Both the position numbers and the translations under genes were made by a program. Below the pieces are notes generated by a model. It did no database searches, was not told the DNA's origin, and was given only the letters and a program-made list of their open reading frames with translations. This document shows positions 8,882 through 16,447 of a stretch of 47,087 bases of DNA, in pieces. Source of the stretch: Deltaproteobacteria bacterium (lineage in GTDB: Bacteria > Desulfobacterota > Syntrophobacteria > Syntrophobacterales > Syntrophobacteraceae). The number at the start of each line of letters is the position of its first letter. The stretch's first letter is position 1. The DNA lies in contig JAJYDE010000032.1 in assembly GCA_021777755.1 (NCBI GenBank), forward strand, positions 1 through 47,087, written 5' to 3'.

Positions 8882-9583
8882 TCACGGTTTAAGCAGCCTC
8901 ATGATCTCTTTCAAGTCCTGCCAGGCGGAAGCCTTCCGGGAAGGGGTCCTTAGCAGGTAGGCCGGGTGATAGGTGCACACGAGCGGCATTCCCCGCCACA
9001 GCCGGGCCTTGCCCCGAAGCGAAGAGAGGGGCTCGGAGGAACCAAGAAGCGCCTGTGCGGCGCTAAGACCGAGGGCGCAAAGGACCTTGGGGCCAAGGGC
9101 GTCGATCTGGCGGAAAAGAAAGGGGGCGCAGCTCGCCACCTCGTCGGGCAGAGGGGCGCGGTTTTCCGGCGGACGGCATTTGACCACATTGCAGATGTAG
9201 ACCTCGGTGCGATCGAGGCCCATGGCGAAAATCATCTTGTCGAGAAGCTTGCCGGCCCTGCCGACGAAGGGGCGTCCCAGGCGGTCTTCATCGGCCCCCG
9301 GTCCTTCGCCCACAAAAACCAGGCCGCTTCTGGCCGAGCCTTCCCCGAAGACCAGGTTGGCGCGCCCCGAGTGAAGCCCGCACCTGGTGCAACCTTGGAG
9401 CTCTTCGCCTATTCGGGAAAGAGTCTCCCTGCCATCCGCGGGGGCCGCGGGATGTGCCCGCGGGGGGGATTGTGGGGCAGAGGGCGCGCGGCTTCGGACT
9501 CCCGCCTCGCGCAATCCCCACAGATGCCACCGAAGTTGTGCAACGCACCCGGCAAGTTCGTCTCCAGCGTTTGTGCGATTCAA
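8882..9583 (-). CDS. uracil-DNA glycosylase, family 4 (4Fe-4S type)
   Basis: This 233-residue enzyme excises uracil from DNA. The family 4 motifs are present: Fe-S cysteines C65 and C68 in CTRCGL, the active-site loop GEGPGADEDRLGRPFVGRAG, NVVKCRPPENR, and YHPAYLLR carrying the second catalytic motif. The proposed start is a TTG at 9583 whose last two bases form part of the TGA stop of coaBC (TTGA overlap), which suggests translational coupling. A longer in-frame ATG form from 9658 would overlap coaBC by 79 bp and adds no conserved sequence. A Pro/Ala-rich linker (residues 33-50) precedes the catalytic domain. Confidence 0.9.
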   Translation of the reverse strand: MNRTNAGDELAGCVAQLRWHLWGLREAGVRSRAPSAPQSPPRAHPAAPADGRETLSRIGEELQGCTRCGLHSGRANLVFGEGSARSGLVFVGEGPGADEDRLGRPFVGRAGKLLDKMIFAMGLDRTEVYICNVVKCRPPENRAPLPDEVASCAPFLFRQIDALGPKVLCALGLSAAQALLGSSEPLSSLRGKARLWRGMPLVCTYHPAYLLRTPSRKASAWQDLKEIMRLLKP

Positions 9584-10782
9584 TTTTTCCCGCTCGCAAG
9601 AAGCTTTTCGACTCTGTCCCAAATACGTTCGGCCACTTCCTCCTTTGTCATAAGACAAAGGGAAGTCTCTTCGCTTGCTCCCATGATTTTAACCTCGTTT
9701 GTCTCGGCGCCAAAGCCCGCGCCTTCTTTTGTGAGGTCGTTGGCCACGATCAGGTCGAGATTTTTACGCATCAGTTTGTCACGGGCGTTTTCCGCAACGT
9801 TTTCGGTCTCGGCGGCAAAGCCGACCAGCACCTGTCCGGAGGGTTTGGCGGCCCCCAAGGACGCCAGTATGTCCGGGTTTGGCGCAAGCACAACACTAAG
9901 TTGCCCGGGGGACTTTTTGATTTTTCGGGGCGAAACTTCGGCGGGCCGATAGTCGCTTACAGCGGCGGTCATAACGATTGCGTCCTGGCAGGCCGAAAGG
10001 TTTAGAACGGCGTCGCGCATCTGGGCGGCGCTGGTAACGCTTATGCGTTCGACCCTCGCGGGCGCCTCCAAGGAACAGGGGCCGGAGACCAATGTGACGG
10101 TCGCAGACCTTCGGGCGGCGATCCTGGCTAGCGCATAGCCCATTTTACCGCTCGAGGGGTTGCTGAGAAACCGGACCGGATCGAAATGTTCGCGGGTGGG
10201 GCCGGCGCTGACCAATACTTTCCTGCCCTCGAGAGTGGGCGGGGTGAGAAGGCGCAAGGCGCTCTCCAGGATGTTTGAAATATCGGCCAGGCGTCCCGCG
10301 CCTTCTTCCTGACAGGCAAGAAAGCCCACCGCAGGAGGTTCGACGCGGTAGCCCAATTCGGTCAAGGTCTTGAGGTTTCGCCTCGTCGCGGGGTGTTCCC
10401 ACATCTTTACATTCATGGCCGGACACACCAGCACGGGGGCCGTCGTGGCAAGAAGTATGGTGGTGAGATAGTCGTCGGCGATCCCCGCGGCCATCTTGGC
10501 CATAAGGTTGGCGGTGGCCGGGGCGAGAACCACAAGATCGGCCTCTCTTGCCTTCTCTATGTGGGAAATCCGCGACTCGGATTCTATGCTGAACAGGTCG
10601 CAGCCCACAGGATTGCTCGATAGCGCCTGAAAAGTCAGCGTGGTGACGAACTGCCGGGCGTTGGCGGTCATGACCACATGCACCGAGGCGCCCTCTTTGA
10701 CAAAGAGCCGCACCAGTTCGGCAGCCTTATAGACCGCGATCCCGCCGCTTACACCAAGAAGGATGGACTTTCCCTGCAACAT
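9580..10782 (-). CDS. coaBC: bifunctional phosphopantothenoylcysteine decarboxylase / phosphopantothenate-cysteine ligase
   Basis: A 400-residue fused CoaB/CoaC enzyme of coenzyme A synthesis. The N-terminal flavoprotein domain (to about 185) has GVSGGIAVYKA, the active-site His of SRISHIEKA and the substrate clamp PAMNVKMW. The C-terminal ligase half has VLVSAGPTREHFDPVRFLSN and SSGKMGYALA, with a nucleotide-binding fold. It condenses cysteine with phosphopantothenate and then decarboxylates the product. The start is the ATG at 10782. The stop overlaps the proposed TTG start of the glycosylase. The nitroreductase ends 40 bp upstream on the same strand. Confidence 0.96.
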   Translation of the reverse strand: MLQGKSILLGVSGGIAVYKAAELVRLFVKEGASVHVVMTANARQFVTTLTFQALSSNPVGCDLFSIESESRISHIEKAREADLVVLAPATANLMAKMAAGIADDYLTTILLATTAPVLVCPAMNVKMWEHPATRRNLKTLTELGYRVEPPAVGFLACQEEGAGRLADISNILESALRLLTPPTLEGRKVLVSAGPTREHFDPVRFLSNPSSGKMGYALARIAARRSATVTLVSGPCSLEAPARVERISVTSAAQMRDAVLNLSACQDAIVMTAAVSDYRPAEVSPRKIKKSPGQLSVVLAPNPDILASLGAAKPSGQVLVGFAAETENVAENARDKLMRKNLDLIVANDLTKEGAGFGAETNEVKIMGASEETSLCLMTKEEVAERIWDRVEKLLASGKN

Positions 10783-10822
10783 GGCTCTATCTTTTGTCTC
10801 CCCATTGAAAAACGAAATTATC

Positions 10823-11341
10823 TTACTTTTCCAACACGATCAGTTCCTCGACCGGCCGCCTGTGAGACTGTTGGTTGCCATGGGCCGGATGCCCCACGGC
10901 GACAACGGCCATAAGCTCCAGGCGCTCGGGGAGTTGCAAAATCTTGACGGCGCGCTCCGCGTTGCTTAGGATCTCACCAATCCAGACGGCTCCAAGGTCC
11001 ATCGAGTGCAAGGACAGGAGCATGTTTTGGATGCATGCGCCGATTGCCTGGCAGTCTTTGGTGCGGTCGTAGGAGGCCTGCGTATCGAGCAAAACCGCGA
11101 CGAGAAGGGCCGAGGACTTGATCGTCGAAGAGTATCTGGTAAGCGCCGCCAGTGCGTCCTTGAGCCCGGCGTCGCGCACAACGGCGAAGCGCCAGGGCTG
11201 GTTGTTAAGACCCGAAGGAGCCCAGCAGGCTGCGTTGAGAGCCTCCATCACGCATTCGCGCGATACCTCGGCATCCAGGAATTGACGGACGCTTCGCCTT
11301 TCATAGATGGCTTTCAAAACCGGAGAATCGGACATGGGCAT
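10823..11341 (-). CDS. nitroreductase family protein (FMN-dependent)
   Basis: This 172-residue protein has nitroreductase features: an N-terminal YERRSVRQF phosphate-binding arginine cluster, PSGLNNQPWRFAVV in the FMN-binding region, and a C-terminal ELMAVVAVGHPAH segment. It is at the short end of the family (170-200 residues). The physiological substrate cannot be read from sequence. The start ATG at 11341 follows GAGG seven bases upstream. It is probably the first gene of the minus-strand run, divergent from the mla operon. Confidence 0.9.
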   Translation of the reverse strand: MPMSDSPVLKAIYERRSVRQFLDAEVSRECVMEALNAACWAPSGLNNQPWRFAVVRDAGLKDALAALTRYSSTIKSSALLVAVLLDTQASYDRTKDCQAIGACIQNMLLSLHSMDLGAVWIGEILSNAERAVKILQLPERLELMAVVAVGHPAHGNQQSHRRPVEELIVLEK

Positions 11342-11468
11342 AAGTTTACCTCGCTTTGTTGTTTAAAGAAAGTATCCCACAGAACCGACCTACTATGAAG
11401 AAAAAATTTCCATCAGGTTCGGACCGTGGAGGCCGCGGTTTGAAAGCGGGGTGCCCGCAAGAATGGAT

Positions 11469-11496
11469 TTGTAATTGCACCGATGTCTTATATAAT
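11469..11496 (+). promoter_or_regulatory. sigma-70-type promoter for the mla operon
   Basis: The -35 box TTGTAA (11469-11474), a 16-base spacer and a perfect -10 box TATAAT (11491-11496) lie 93 bases ahead of the mlaF start. They are in the divergent region shared with the nitroreductase gene. Confidence 0.6.
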
Positions 11497-11588
11497 GTCG
11501 GCTTTTGCGGATGCGGGACGATCGAGTCCCGCGGGGGCCGCAACGGATTGTGAATTTTTTTGTAATGGAACCGGGAACCCGACACGGC

Positions 11589-12395
11589 ATGTCCAGCGAG
11601 AACAGAATCGAAATACGCGGTTTGAACAGTTTCTACAACAGCCGGCAGGTATTGTTCGACATCAGCTTTTCCATTCCCGCAAGCCGGGTAACCGTCATCA
11701 TGGGGGTGAGCGGCTGTGGCAAAACCACTCTTTTTCGCCATCTTACCGGCCTTAAAAGCACGGGGCCCGGCCAGATAGCCGTTGACGGCAAGGACTTGGG
11801 CTCATTTTCCGAGACCGCCCTCAGCGACTACCGGCGCAGGATTGGCGTTTTGTTCCAGAGCGGGGCGCTTTTCAATTCCCTGACTTTGAGCGAAAATATC
11901 GCCATGCCCCTGCACGTTCATACGGATCTGGCGGAGGAAACCATCCGGATCATGACGCTCATGAAGCTCAATATGGTGGGGCTTGCCGAGTTTGGCGACT
12001 ACACCCCCTCACAGATAAGCGGGGGGATGAAGAAGAGGGCGGGGCTTGCCAGGGCGCTCATAATGGATCCTGAGATGCTCTTTGTCGATGAGCCCTCCTC
12101 GGGGCTCGATCCGATTACGGCCGCTGGGCTAGACCGGCTGATTCTCAACCTGCGCGAGAGTCGCGGAATGACGATCGTCGTGGTGACCCACGAACTGGAG
12201 AGCGCTTTTAAAATAGCCGATTCGATCGTGGTCATGGACGCCGGAAGCGTTCTTGCCGCCGGGACGCCCGAGGAAATTCGAAACAGCGCCGGTGCGCGTG
12301 TGCATCAATTTCTGAACCGAGAGGCCGATCCTTACAGGATGCACATGGAGGCCTACTACGAGCGGTTGCTTGGCGACCAATGGAGATCACAGTGA
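11589..12395 (+). CDS. mlaF: MlaF-type ABC transporter ATP-binding protein
   Basis: A 268-residue ABC ATPase, the same size as MlaF. It has Walker A GVSGCGKTT, the signature ISGGMKKRAGLARAL (the 'GGM' variant typical of Mla/Mce ATPases), Walker B LFVDEPSSGLDP and the switch His of VVTHEL. With MlaE and MlaD it forms the inner-membrane complex that moves phospholipids between inner and outer membranes. The start is placed at ATG 11589 (MSSENRIEIRG); an in-frame ATG at 11565 is possible but lacks a ribosome binding site. It is followed by mlaE, 55 bp downstream. Confidence 0.93.
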   Translation: MSSENRIEIRGLNSFYNSRQVLFDISFSIPASRVTVIMGVSGCGKTTLFRHLTGLKSTGPGQIAVDGKDLGSFSETALSDYRRRIGVLFQSGALFNSLTLSENIAMPLHVHTDLAEETIRIMTLMKLNMVGLAEFGDYTPSQISGGMKKRAGLARALIMDPEMLFVDEPSSGLDPITAAGLDRLILNLRESRGMTIVVVTHELESAFKIADSIVVMDAGSVLAAGTPEEIRNSAGARVHQFLNREADPYRMHMEAYYERLLGDQWRSQ

Positions 12396-12450
12396 CAAAG
12401 AGGACCCAGTCTCCGGTTGGTTTGGCCGGGGTCTGCGCCGGAGAGTTTCA

Positions 12451-13236
12451 ATGGTAAATCCCGTGCGCGCTCTTGGCGCCTATGCATTACGGCAGGTTTG
12501 TTCGGCCGGTCGTCTGGGCATGTTCTTCATCTACACCCTTCGAGGTCTCATACGGCCCCCGGGCAAATTTTGGCACACGCTCAAGCAGATCCAGTTCATC
12601 GGGACCAAATCCATTGCCCTGGTGGGCTTTACGGCCGCCTTCACCGGGATGGTGCTCGCCCTTCAGGGCTACCACACCCTGACCAAATTCGGTGCGGAAG
12701 GCTGGCTTGGTTCGGCGGTGGGTTTGTCTTTGGTCCGCGAACTGGGGCCGGTGCTTTGCGCTCTCATGGTGACGGGAAGAGCCGGGTCGGCGATGGCCGC
12801 GGAAATTGGTATAATGAGAATTGAGGAGCAAATAGACGCTCTTGAATGCATGGCGATAGATCCCTATTCCTATCTTGCCACCCCGAGGATGATTGCCAGC
12901 ATTATCAGCCTTCCTCTTCTCACCTCTTTTGGAGACGTTGTCGGAATCCTCGGGGGCTATCTGGTGGGCGTCGGGCTTCTGCGGGTAAATTCGGGCGCCT
13001 TCTGGTCCGGGTTGACCTCGAGTGTGGATTTTGGCGACATCTCCATGGGGCTGATCAAGTCCCTGTGTTTTTCGGTTCTGATTGCCTGGATATGCGTCTA
13101 CAAGGGATACTACGCCGGGGTGGACGAGGGGGCCTACGGCCCCGAGCAGGTGGGGCGGGCGACGACCAGCGCAGTCGTTGTGGCCGCGATCGCCGTGCTC
13201 ATAAGCGACTATGTGATCACCTCGATTTTGCTGTGA
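12451..13236 (+). CDS. mlaE: MlaE-type phospholipid ABC transporter permease
   Basis: A 261-residue integral membrane permease. The MlaE/DUF140 family pattern is clear: five to six hydrophobic segments, a central EIGIMRIEEQIDALECM coupling-helix motif, and PRMIASIISLPLL. The ATG at 12451 is preferred because GGAGAG lies five bases upstream and the resulting length equals that of known MlaE. An upstream TTG at 12370 would overlap mlaF and add a charged, non-conserved 27-residue tail. It works with MlaF and MlaD. Confidence 0.93.
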   Translation: MVNPVRALGAYALRQVCSAGRLGMFFIYTLRGLIRPPGKFWHTLKQIQFIGTKSIALVGFTAAFTGMVLALQGYHTLTKFGAEGWLGSAVGLSLVRELGPVLCALMVTGRAGSAMAAEIGIMRIEEQIDALECMAIDPYSYLATPRMIASIISLPLLTSFGDVVGILGGYLVGVGLLRVNSGAFWSGLTSSVDFGDISMGLIKSLCFSVLIAWICVYKGYYAGVDEGAYGPEQVGRATTSAVVVAAIAVLISDYVITSILL

Positions 13237-13258
13237 GGGAAGAGTGAGGAAATTAGAA

Positions 13259-13723
13259 ATGGGACCGGAACGAAAAGGATTGGAGTTCGGAGTTGGTCTT
13301 TTCATCATAATCGGGCTGCTTTGCCTGGCGTATCTGTCCTATAGCCTTGGCAATATCGGCTTTGGAAATGACAACTACACGCTCAAGGCGGTGTTTTCGA
13401 CGGTCTCGGGGCTCAAAAACAGATCGCAGGTGATGATGGCCGGGGTTTCCATTGGCGAGGTGAAAAAAATCCGGCTTAAAAACGACCGGGCCGAGATCGT
13501 CATGAGCATCAAAAAGAATGTGAGGCTCGAAGACGACTCGATCGCCAGTATAAAGACGATGGGTATCATAGGAGACAAGTATGTCTCCATTACGCCGGGG
13601 GCTTCGGATACTTATCTTAAAAACGGAGGAGTGATCATGGAGACCCAGCCTCCGATCGATATCGAAAGTCTGATATCGAAGTTTGTCTTCGGCTCGGTTG
13701 ACAAGGGCAAGGATCAGAAATAG
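13259..13723 (+). CDS. mlaD: MlaD-type MCE domain protein
   Basis: A 154-residue protein with one N-terminal membrane segment (FGVGLFIIIGLLCLAYLSY) and a single MCE domain (VFSTVSGLKNRSQVMMAGVSIG; TMGIIGDKYVSI). It forms the periplasmic lipid-binding ring that sits on MlaE. The ATG at 13259 has GAGG nine bases upstream; a GTG at 13244, five codons earlier, is an alternative. No mlaC or mlaB homologue follows, unlike the E. coli operon. Confidence 0.93.
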   Translation: MGPERKGLEFGVGLFIIIGLLCLAYLSYSLGNIGFGNDNYTLKAVFSTVSGLKNRSQVMMAGVSIGEVKKIRLKNDRAEIVMSIKKNVRLEDDSIASIKTMGIIGDKYVSITPGASDTYLKNGGVIMETQPPIDIESLISKFVFGSVDKGKDQK

Positions 13724-13757
13724 GGGAGCGGATTATCCGGAAAGCGGGGGAAACGGT

Positions 13758-14666
13758 ATGAAGATATTCGTTACCGGCGGGACCGGCTTTGTTGGTAAAT
13801 ATGTGACCGGCAGACTTGCGGCCGCGGGCCATGAGGTCCTGATCCTTTCGCGCTCGGCTCTTAAGGCAAAACAAATCGTTCCGTGGGCGCAAATCGTCGA
13901 AGGAGATCCGCGAAAAGCGGGCGAGTGGCAGCAGCGTGCGGGCCAATGCGATGCGGCCCTAAATCTTGCCGGCAGCTCCATATTCACGGTGTGGACCAAT
14001 GCGGCTCGAAAATCCATCCTGGACAGCCGCGTTCTATCCACCCGCAACCTTGTTGATGCCCTCATGGGGGCGGGAAAAGGCAAGGTTTTGATAAACGGTT
14101 CGGCTGTGGGCTATTACGGGAGCCGGCTGGACGATGAACCGCTCGGGGAAAACGCATCTTCGGGCAATGAATTTCTCTCCGAGGTATGCATCAAATGGGA
14201 AGAGGAAGCCGCACGGGCGGCTTCGGCCGGTGTGAGGGTTGCTTTGTGCCGGTTTGGCATCGTTTTGGGCAAGGGCGGCGGAGCCCTGTCCATGATGCTT
14301 CCCGCCTTCCGGTGGATGGTCGCTGGCTCTTTGGGCACCGGCAGGCAGTGGATGTCGTGGATACATCTAGACGATCTGTTCGAGGTTTTTGATCTTATAC
14401 TGGCAAATGAGTCGATAGCGGGGGCGATAAACTGCGTTTCGCCCAATCCGGTTAGAAATGCCGAGTTTACCAGGATTCTTGCCCGGACCCTCGGCCGGCC
14501 GATCCTGCTGCCGGGTGCGCCCTCCTTTGTGCTCGAGATGCTTCTTGGAGAGTTTGCAAATGTGTTGGTCAAAGGCCAGAAAGTGGTTCCGGAAAAGTTG
14601 CTGGACAGCGGTTTTTCCTTCAAATTTCCCACCTTGCCCGAAGCACTGGAAAATCTTGTGAAATAA
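13758..14666 (+). CDS. TIGR01777 family NAD-dependent epimerase/dehydratase-like protein
   Basis: A 302-residue short-chain dehydrogenase-fold protein with GGTGFVGKYV dinucleotide-binding motif at 7-16, NLAGSSIFTVWT, AVGYYGS, and a C-terminal DUF1731-like end (ISSL-type 'LLDSGFSFKFPTLPEAL'). This is the TIGR01777/YfcH arrangement; the substrate is unknown. The ATG at 13758 follows GGGGGAAACGG. It lies 34 bp after mlaD on the same strand and is probably cotranscribed, though a role in lipid transport is not implied by the sequence. Confidence 0.88.
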   Translation: MKIFVTGGTGFVGKYVTGRLAAAGHEVLILSRSALKAKQIVPWAQIVEGDPRKAGEWQQRAGQCDAALNLAGSSIFTVWTNAARKSILDSRVLSTRNLVDALMGAGKGKVLINGSAVGYYGSRLDDEPLGENASSGNEFLSEVCIKWEEEAARAASAGVRVALCRFGIVLGKGGGALSMMLPAFRWMVAGSLGTGRQWMSWIHLDDLFEVFDLILANESIAGAINCVSPNPVRNAEFTRILARTLGRPILLPGAPSFVLEMLLGEFANVLVKGQKVVPEKLLDSGFSFKFPTLPEALENLVK

Positions 14667-15110
14667 GTCTTCTCCCTGCCCTGCTCGACCCCTGTTGAAA
14701 CTGTCTGCCTGAAATGCGCGCAAAATTTACCCGCCTGAAATGCAAACCCGTGCCCCGCGCTTGCGGCCTCGCTCAACCGAAGGTGCGGACCAACTCCGGT
14801 TTGATCAATGCACGCCGCCCGCTCTGATGGATGGACCACCTGCTTGCAGTATTGCGGCGCCCGCGGCTGCCGCGACGGGTTGGCTCCAAGGGGGCGGGAG
14901 CCCTTCTTCCAAGCGGGTTTAGGTCAAGAGGGGATGGCGACGATAAAAAAACTCCCGGAGCCTTGAAAAAAATCCCGGTTTGGAAACGGGCCGAAGATCT
15001 CCATGATAGTTTGGGGACCAGTGAACAAAGGGACCGGAAGCATTCGATGTCGCGCAGGAGTGAAAAAGGCGGAAAAGGTGCAATGGGTGGGGATAGTAAA
15101 GGTACCAAAT

Positions 15111-15130
15111 GGTGCAAAAGGATTTGCACC
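15111..15130. repeat. perfect 8-bp inverted repeat
   Basis: GGTGCAAA, loop AGGA, TTTGCACC. Flanking accaaat and attggt extend the symmetry imperfectly. There is no T-run, so an operator or the apex of a structured RNA is more likely than a terminator. Confidence 0.45.
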
Positions 15131-15297
15131 TGAAGGTTCATTGGTTTCACCCTTCCTTTATGGGGGAGTGAAAGTGTAACTCGGACGATTGGGTTTAGTA
15201 AACTCCATTTATCGTTTGTGCAGGGACATGATTAACCATTTGGATAGGAGGAATGGTGGAGATGTGGTAGAGGGCAGGCATTCGAGCCAATAAGTTC

Positions 15298-15324
15298 TTG
15301 ACATTTCAAAAGTCCTACTATAGG
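15298..15324 (+). promoter_or_regulatory. candidate cspA promoter with overlapping TCCTA/TAGGA repeats
   Basis: A perfect -35 TTGACA (15298-15303) is followed after 15 bases by TATAGG (15319-15324). The -10 region is embedded in alternating inverted arms TCCTA (15313-15317), TAGGA (15321-15325) and TCCTA (15331-15335). Transcription from here gives a leader of roughly 110 bases, in line with long cold-shock leaders. Confidence 0.5.
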
Positions 15325-15441
15325 AATCGGTCCTATGAATGGTCTGGAGGAGTTGGTCCGGATCGGGTTTTGCGAAGAGTGCTTGAACAGGCGAACCCGC
15401 GGGTAATGGGAACAGAATTGGAGACAGAAAGGATCGGGAAG

Positions 15442-15645
15442 ATGTCGGAAGGGCGCGTGAAATGGTTCAACGACAAAAAGGGTTATGGTTTCATTGAGAC
15501 CAAGGAGCAGGGAGACGTTTTCGTCCACTACAGCGCCATTGCGTCTGATGGATTTCGCTCTTTGAGTGAGGGAGATCATGTGAGTTTCGACGTGGAGCGT
15601 GGACCGAAAGGACCGCAGGCGGTTAACGTCAAAAAACTTGTTTAA
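15442..15645 (+). CDS. cold shock protein (CspA family)
   Basis: A 67-residue single cold-shock domain with RNP1 KGYGFIE (13-19) and RNP2 DVFVHYS (25-31), so it is a single-stranded nucleic-acid chaperone. The ATG at 15442 follows AGGATCGGGA; an upstream in-frame extension to 15298 would start within the promoter and is rejected. It is followed about 60 bases downstream by an intrinsic terminator, so the gene is monocistronic. Confidence 0.95.
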   Translation: MSEGRVKWFNDKKGYGFIETKEQGDVFVHYSAIASDGFRSLSEGDHVSFDVERGPKGPQAVNVKKLV

Positions 15646-15702
15646 TCGTTCGGGTTCCGTTCTCCGGCCGAAGACCGGGAGCGGGTCCTGGCCATGCAGG
15701 GA

Positions 15703-15733
15703 GGGGGCCGGAGATTTTTGCCGGCTCTTTTTG
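15703..15733 (+). terminator. intrinsic terminator of the cold-shock gene
   Basis: GCCGG (15707-15711), a 9-base loop and CCGGC (15721-15725), followed by TCTTTTTG. It lies about 60 bases past the cspA stop codon. Confidence 0.65.
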
Positions 15734-16006
15734 TGCGATCGCATCTTCGGGATGCTGCTCAGATTCCTCGCGGTGGTGCTGCTTTGTTTGTCCCCTGGTA
15801 GTCGCATGAAATTCCTCCGAGATCTGTATCCCCTGTTTTGAACTTAGGGCCGACCCGCTGGCAGCCTTATGCTGTTATTGAGCCGTATTTTCTTGGCCAA
15901 TTTGTCTAACGGACCGGTTTGACGGATATTTCCGGGTTTTACGGTAGAAATGACGCAGAATTATGTGCCCGGGTAACATCGAGGGGTGAAGGCGGAAGCG
16001 CGTACC

Positions 16007-16129
16007 TTACAGATGCATGCATTCCAGCCAAACCGTAAACGACCGGTCCGCTTGCTCATAAATAGCGAAGCCGTCCAGGCCGCGGTCGAAATGGTCGCAC
16101 AGTTGCCGAAGCGCTCGCTCTACATTCAA
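16007..16129 (-). CDS. possible 40-residue small protein
   Basis: A TTG start at 16129 is preceded by GGAAGG at six-base spacing. It opens a 40-codon frame that begins MNVERALRQLCDHFDRG, contains FAIYEQADRS and ends in TVWLECMHL. Composition is protein-like (balanced charge, aromatic residues, third-position GC preference), unlike other frames in this gap. I recognise no family. It is divergent from the phage-type gene at 16448. It could also be the remnant of a longer gene, since the upstream frame closes at a TGA about 30 bases before the TTG. Confidence 0.3.
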   Translation of the reverse strand: MNVERALRQLCDHFDRGLDGFAIYEQADRSFTVWLECMHL

Positions 16130-16447
16130 CTTTTTCCTTCCGTACAATAGATCACATCATAGTATCGAGAAGCAGGCATCCTTGGTGGCAAAACATGCGG
16201 TCTACCGGTTTTTGATTTTGCCGCATCTATTGCATCTTCTGGTTTCCGCATTTATTTCCGCTTCTGTTTGCCGTTTGGCGCACGGGCGCCGGATTATGTT
16301 ATGAGCTGGCCGGAAAACGGGGGTGAACAGGCGCCCTCTAAGGGCCGGGGTGGCAACCATTACCCGGATTGTCAATTGACTGGCGAACCTTGTGATGCAA
16401 CTTTTCCTTGAGCGACTCAGGCTCCGGAGGGAAGAAAAGGATCGGCG

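Larger units (their letters stand above)
14667..15441. other. 775-bp gene-poor gap before the cold-shock gene
   Basis: No frame here looks coding: the open frames found are Arg/Pro/Gly-rich, without family resemblance. The first 100 bases repeat CCTGAAATGC twice. A perfect hairpin lies at 15111-15130. The last 150 bases hold the cspA promoter and a leader of about 110 bases. The middle part (14760-15100) shows only GC-rich low-complexity sequence and could hide a small RNA. Confidence 0.5.
15646..16447. other. 802-bp gap around a possible small ORF
   Basis: This stretch contains the cspA terminator (15703-15733) and a possible 40-codon minus-strand ORF (16007-16129). I see no convincing promoter. 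A hydrophobic 29-codon frame at 15752-15841 lacks a ribosome binding site. No integrase, att site or direct repeat was recognised flanking the phage-type gene that follows. Confidence 0.5.

Noticed and set aside
15247-15271. AGGAGG followed by a five-codon frame (MVEMW)
   Set aside because: The spacing between AGGAGG and the ATG is too short and the region lies upstream of the likely cspA promoter.
15752-15841. 29-codon hydrophobic plus-strand frame
   Set aside because: No ribosome binding site, and it lies just past the cspA terminator.
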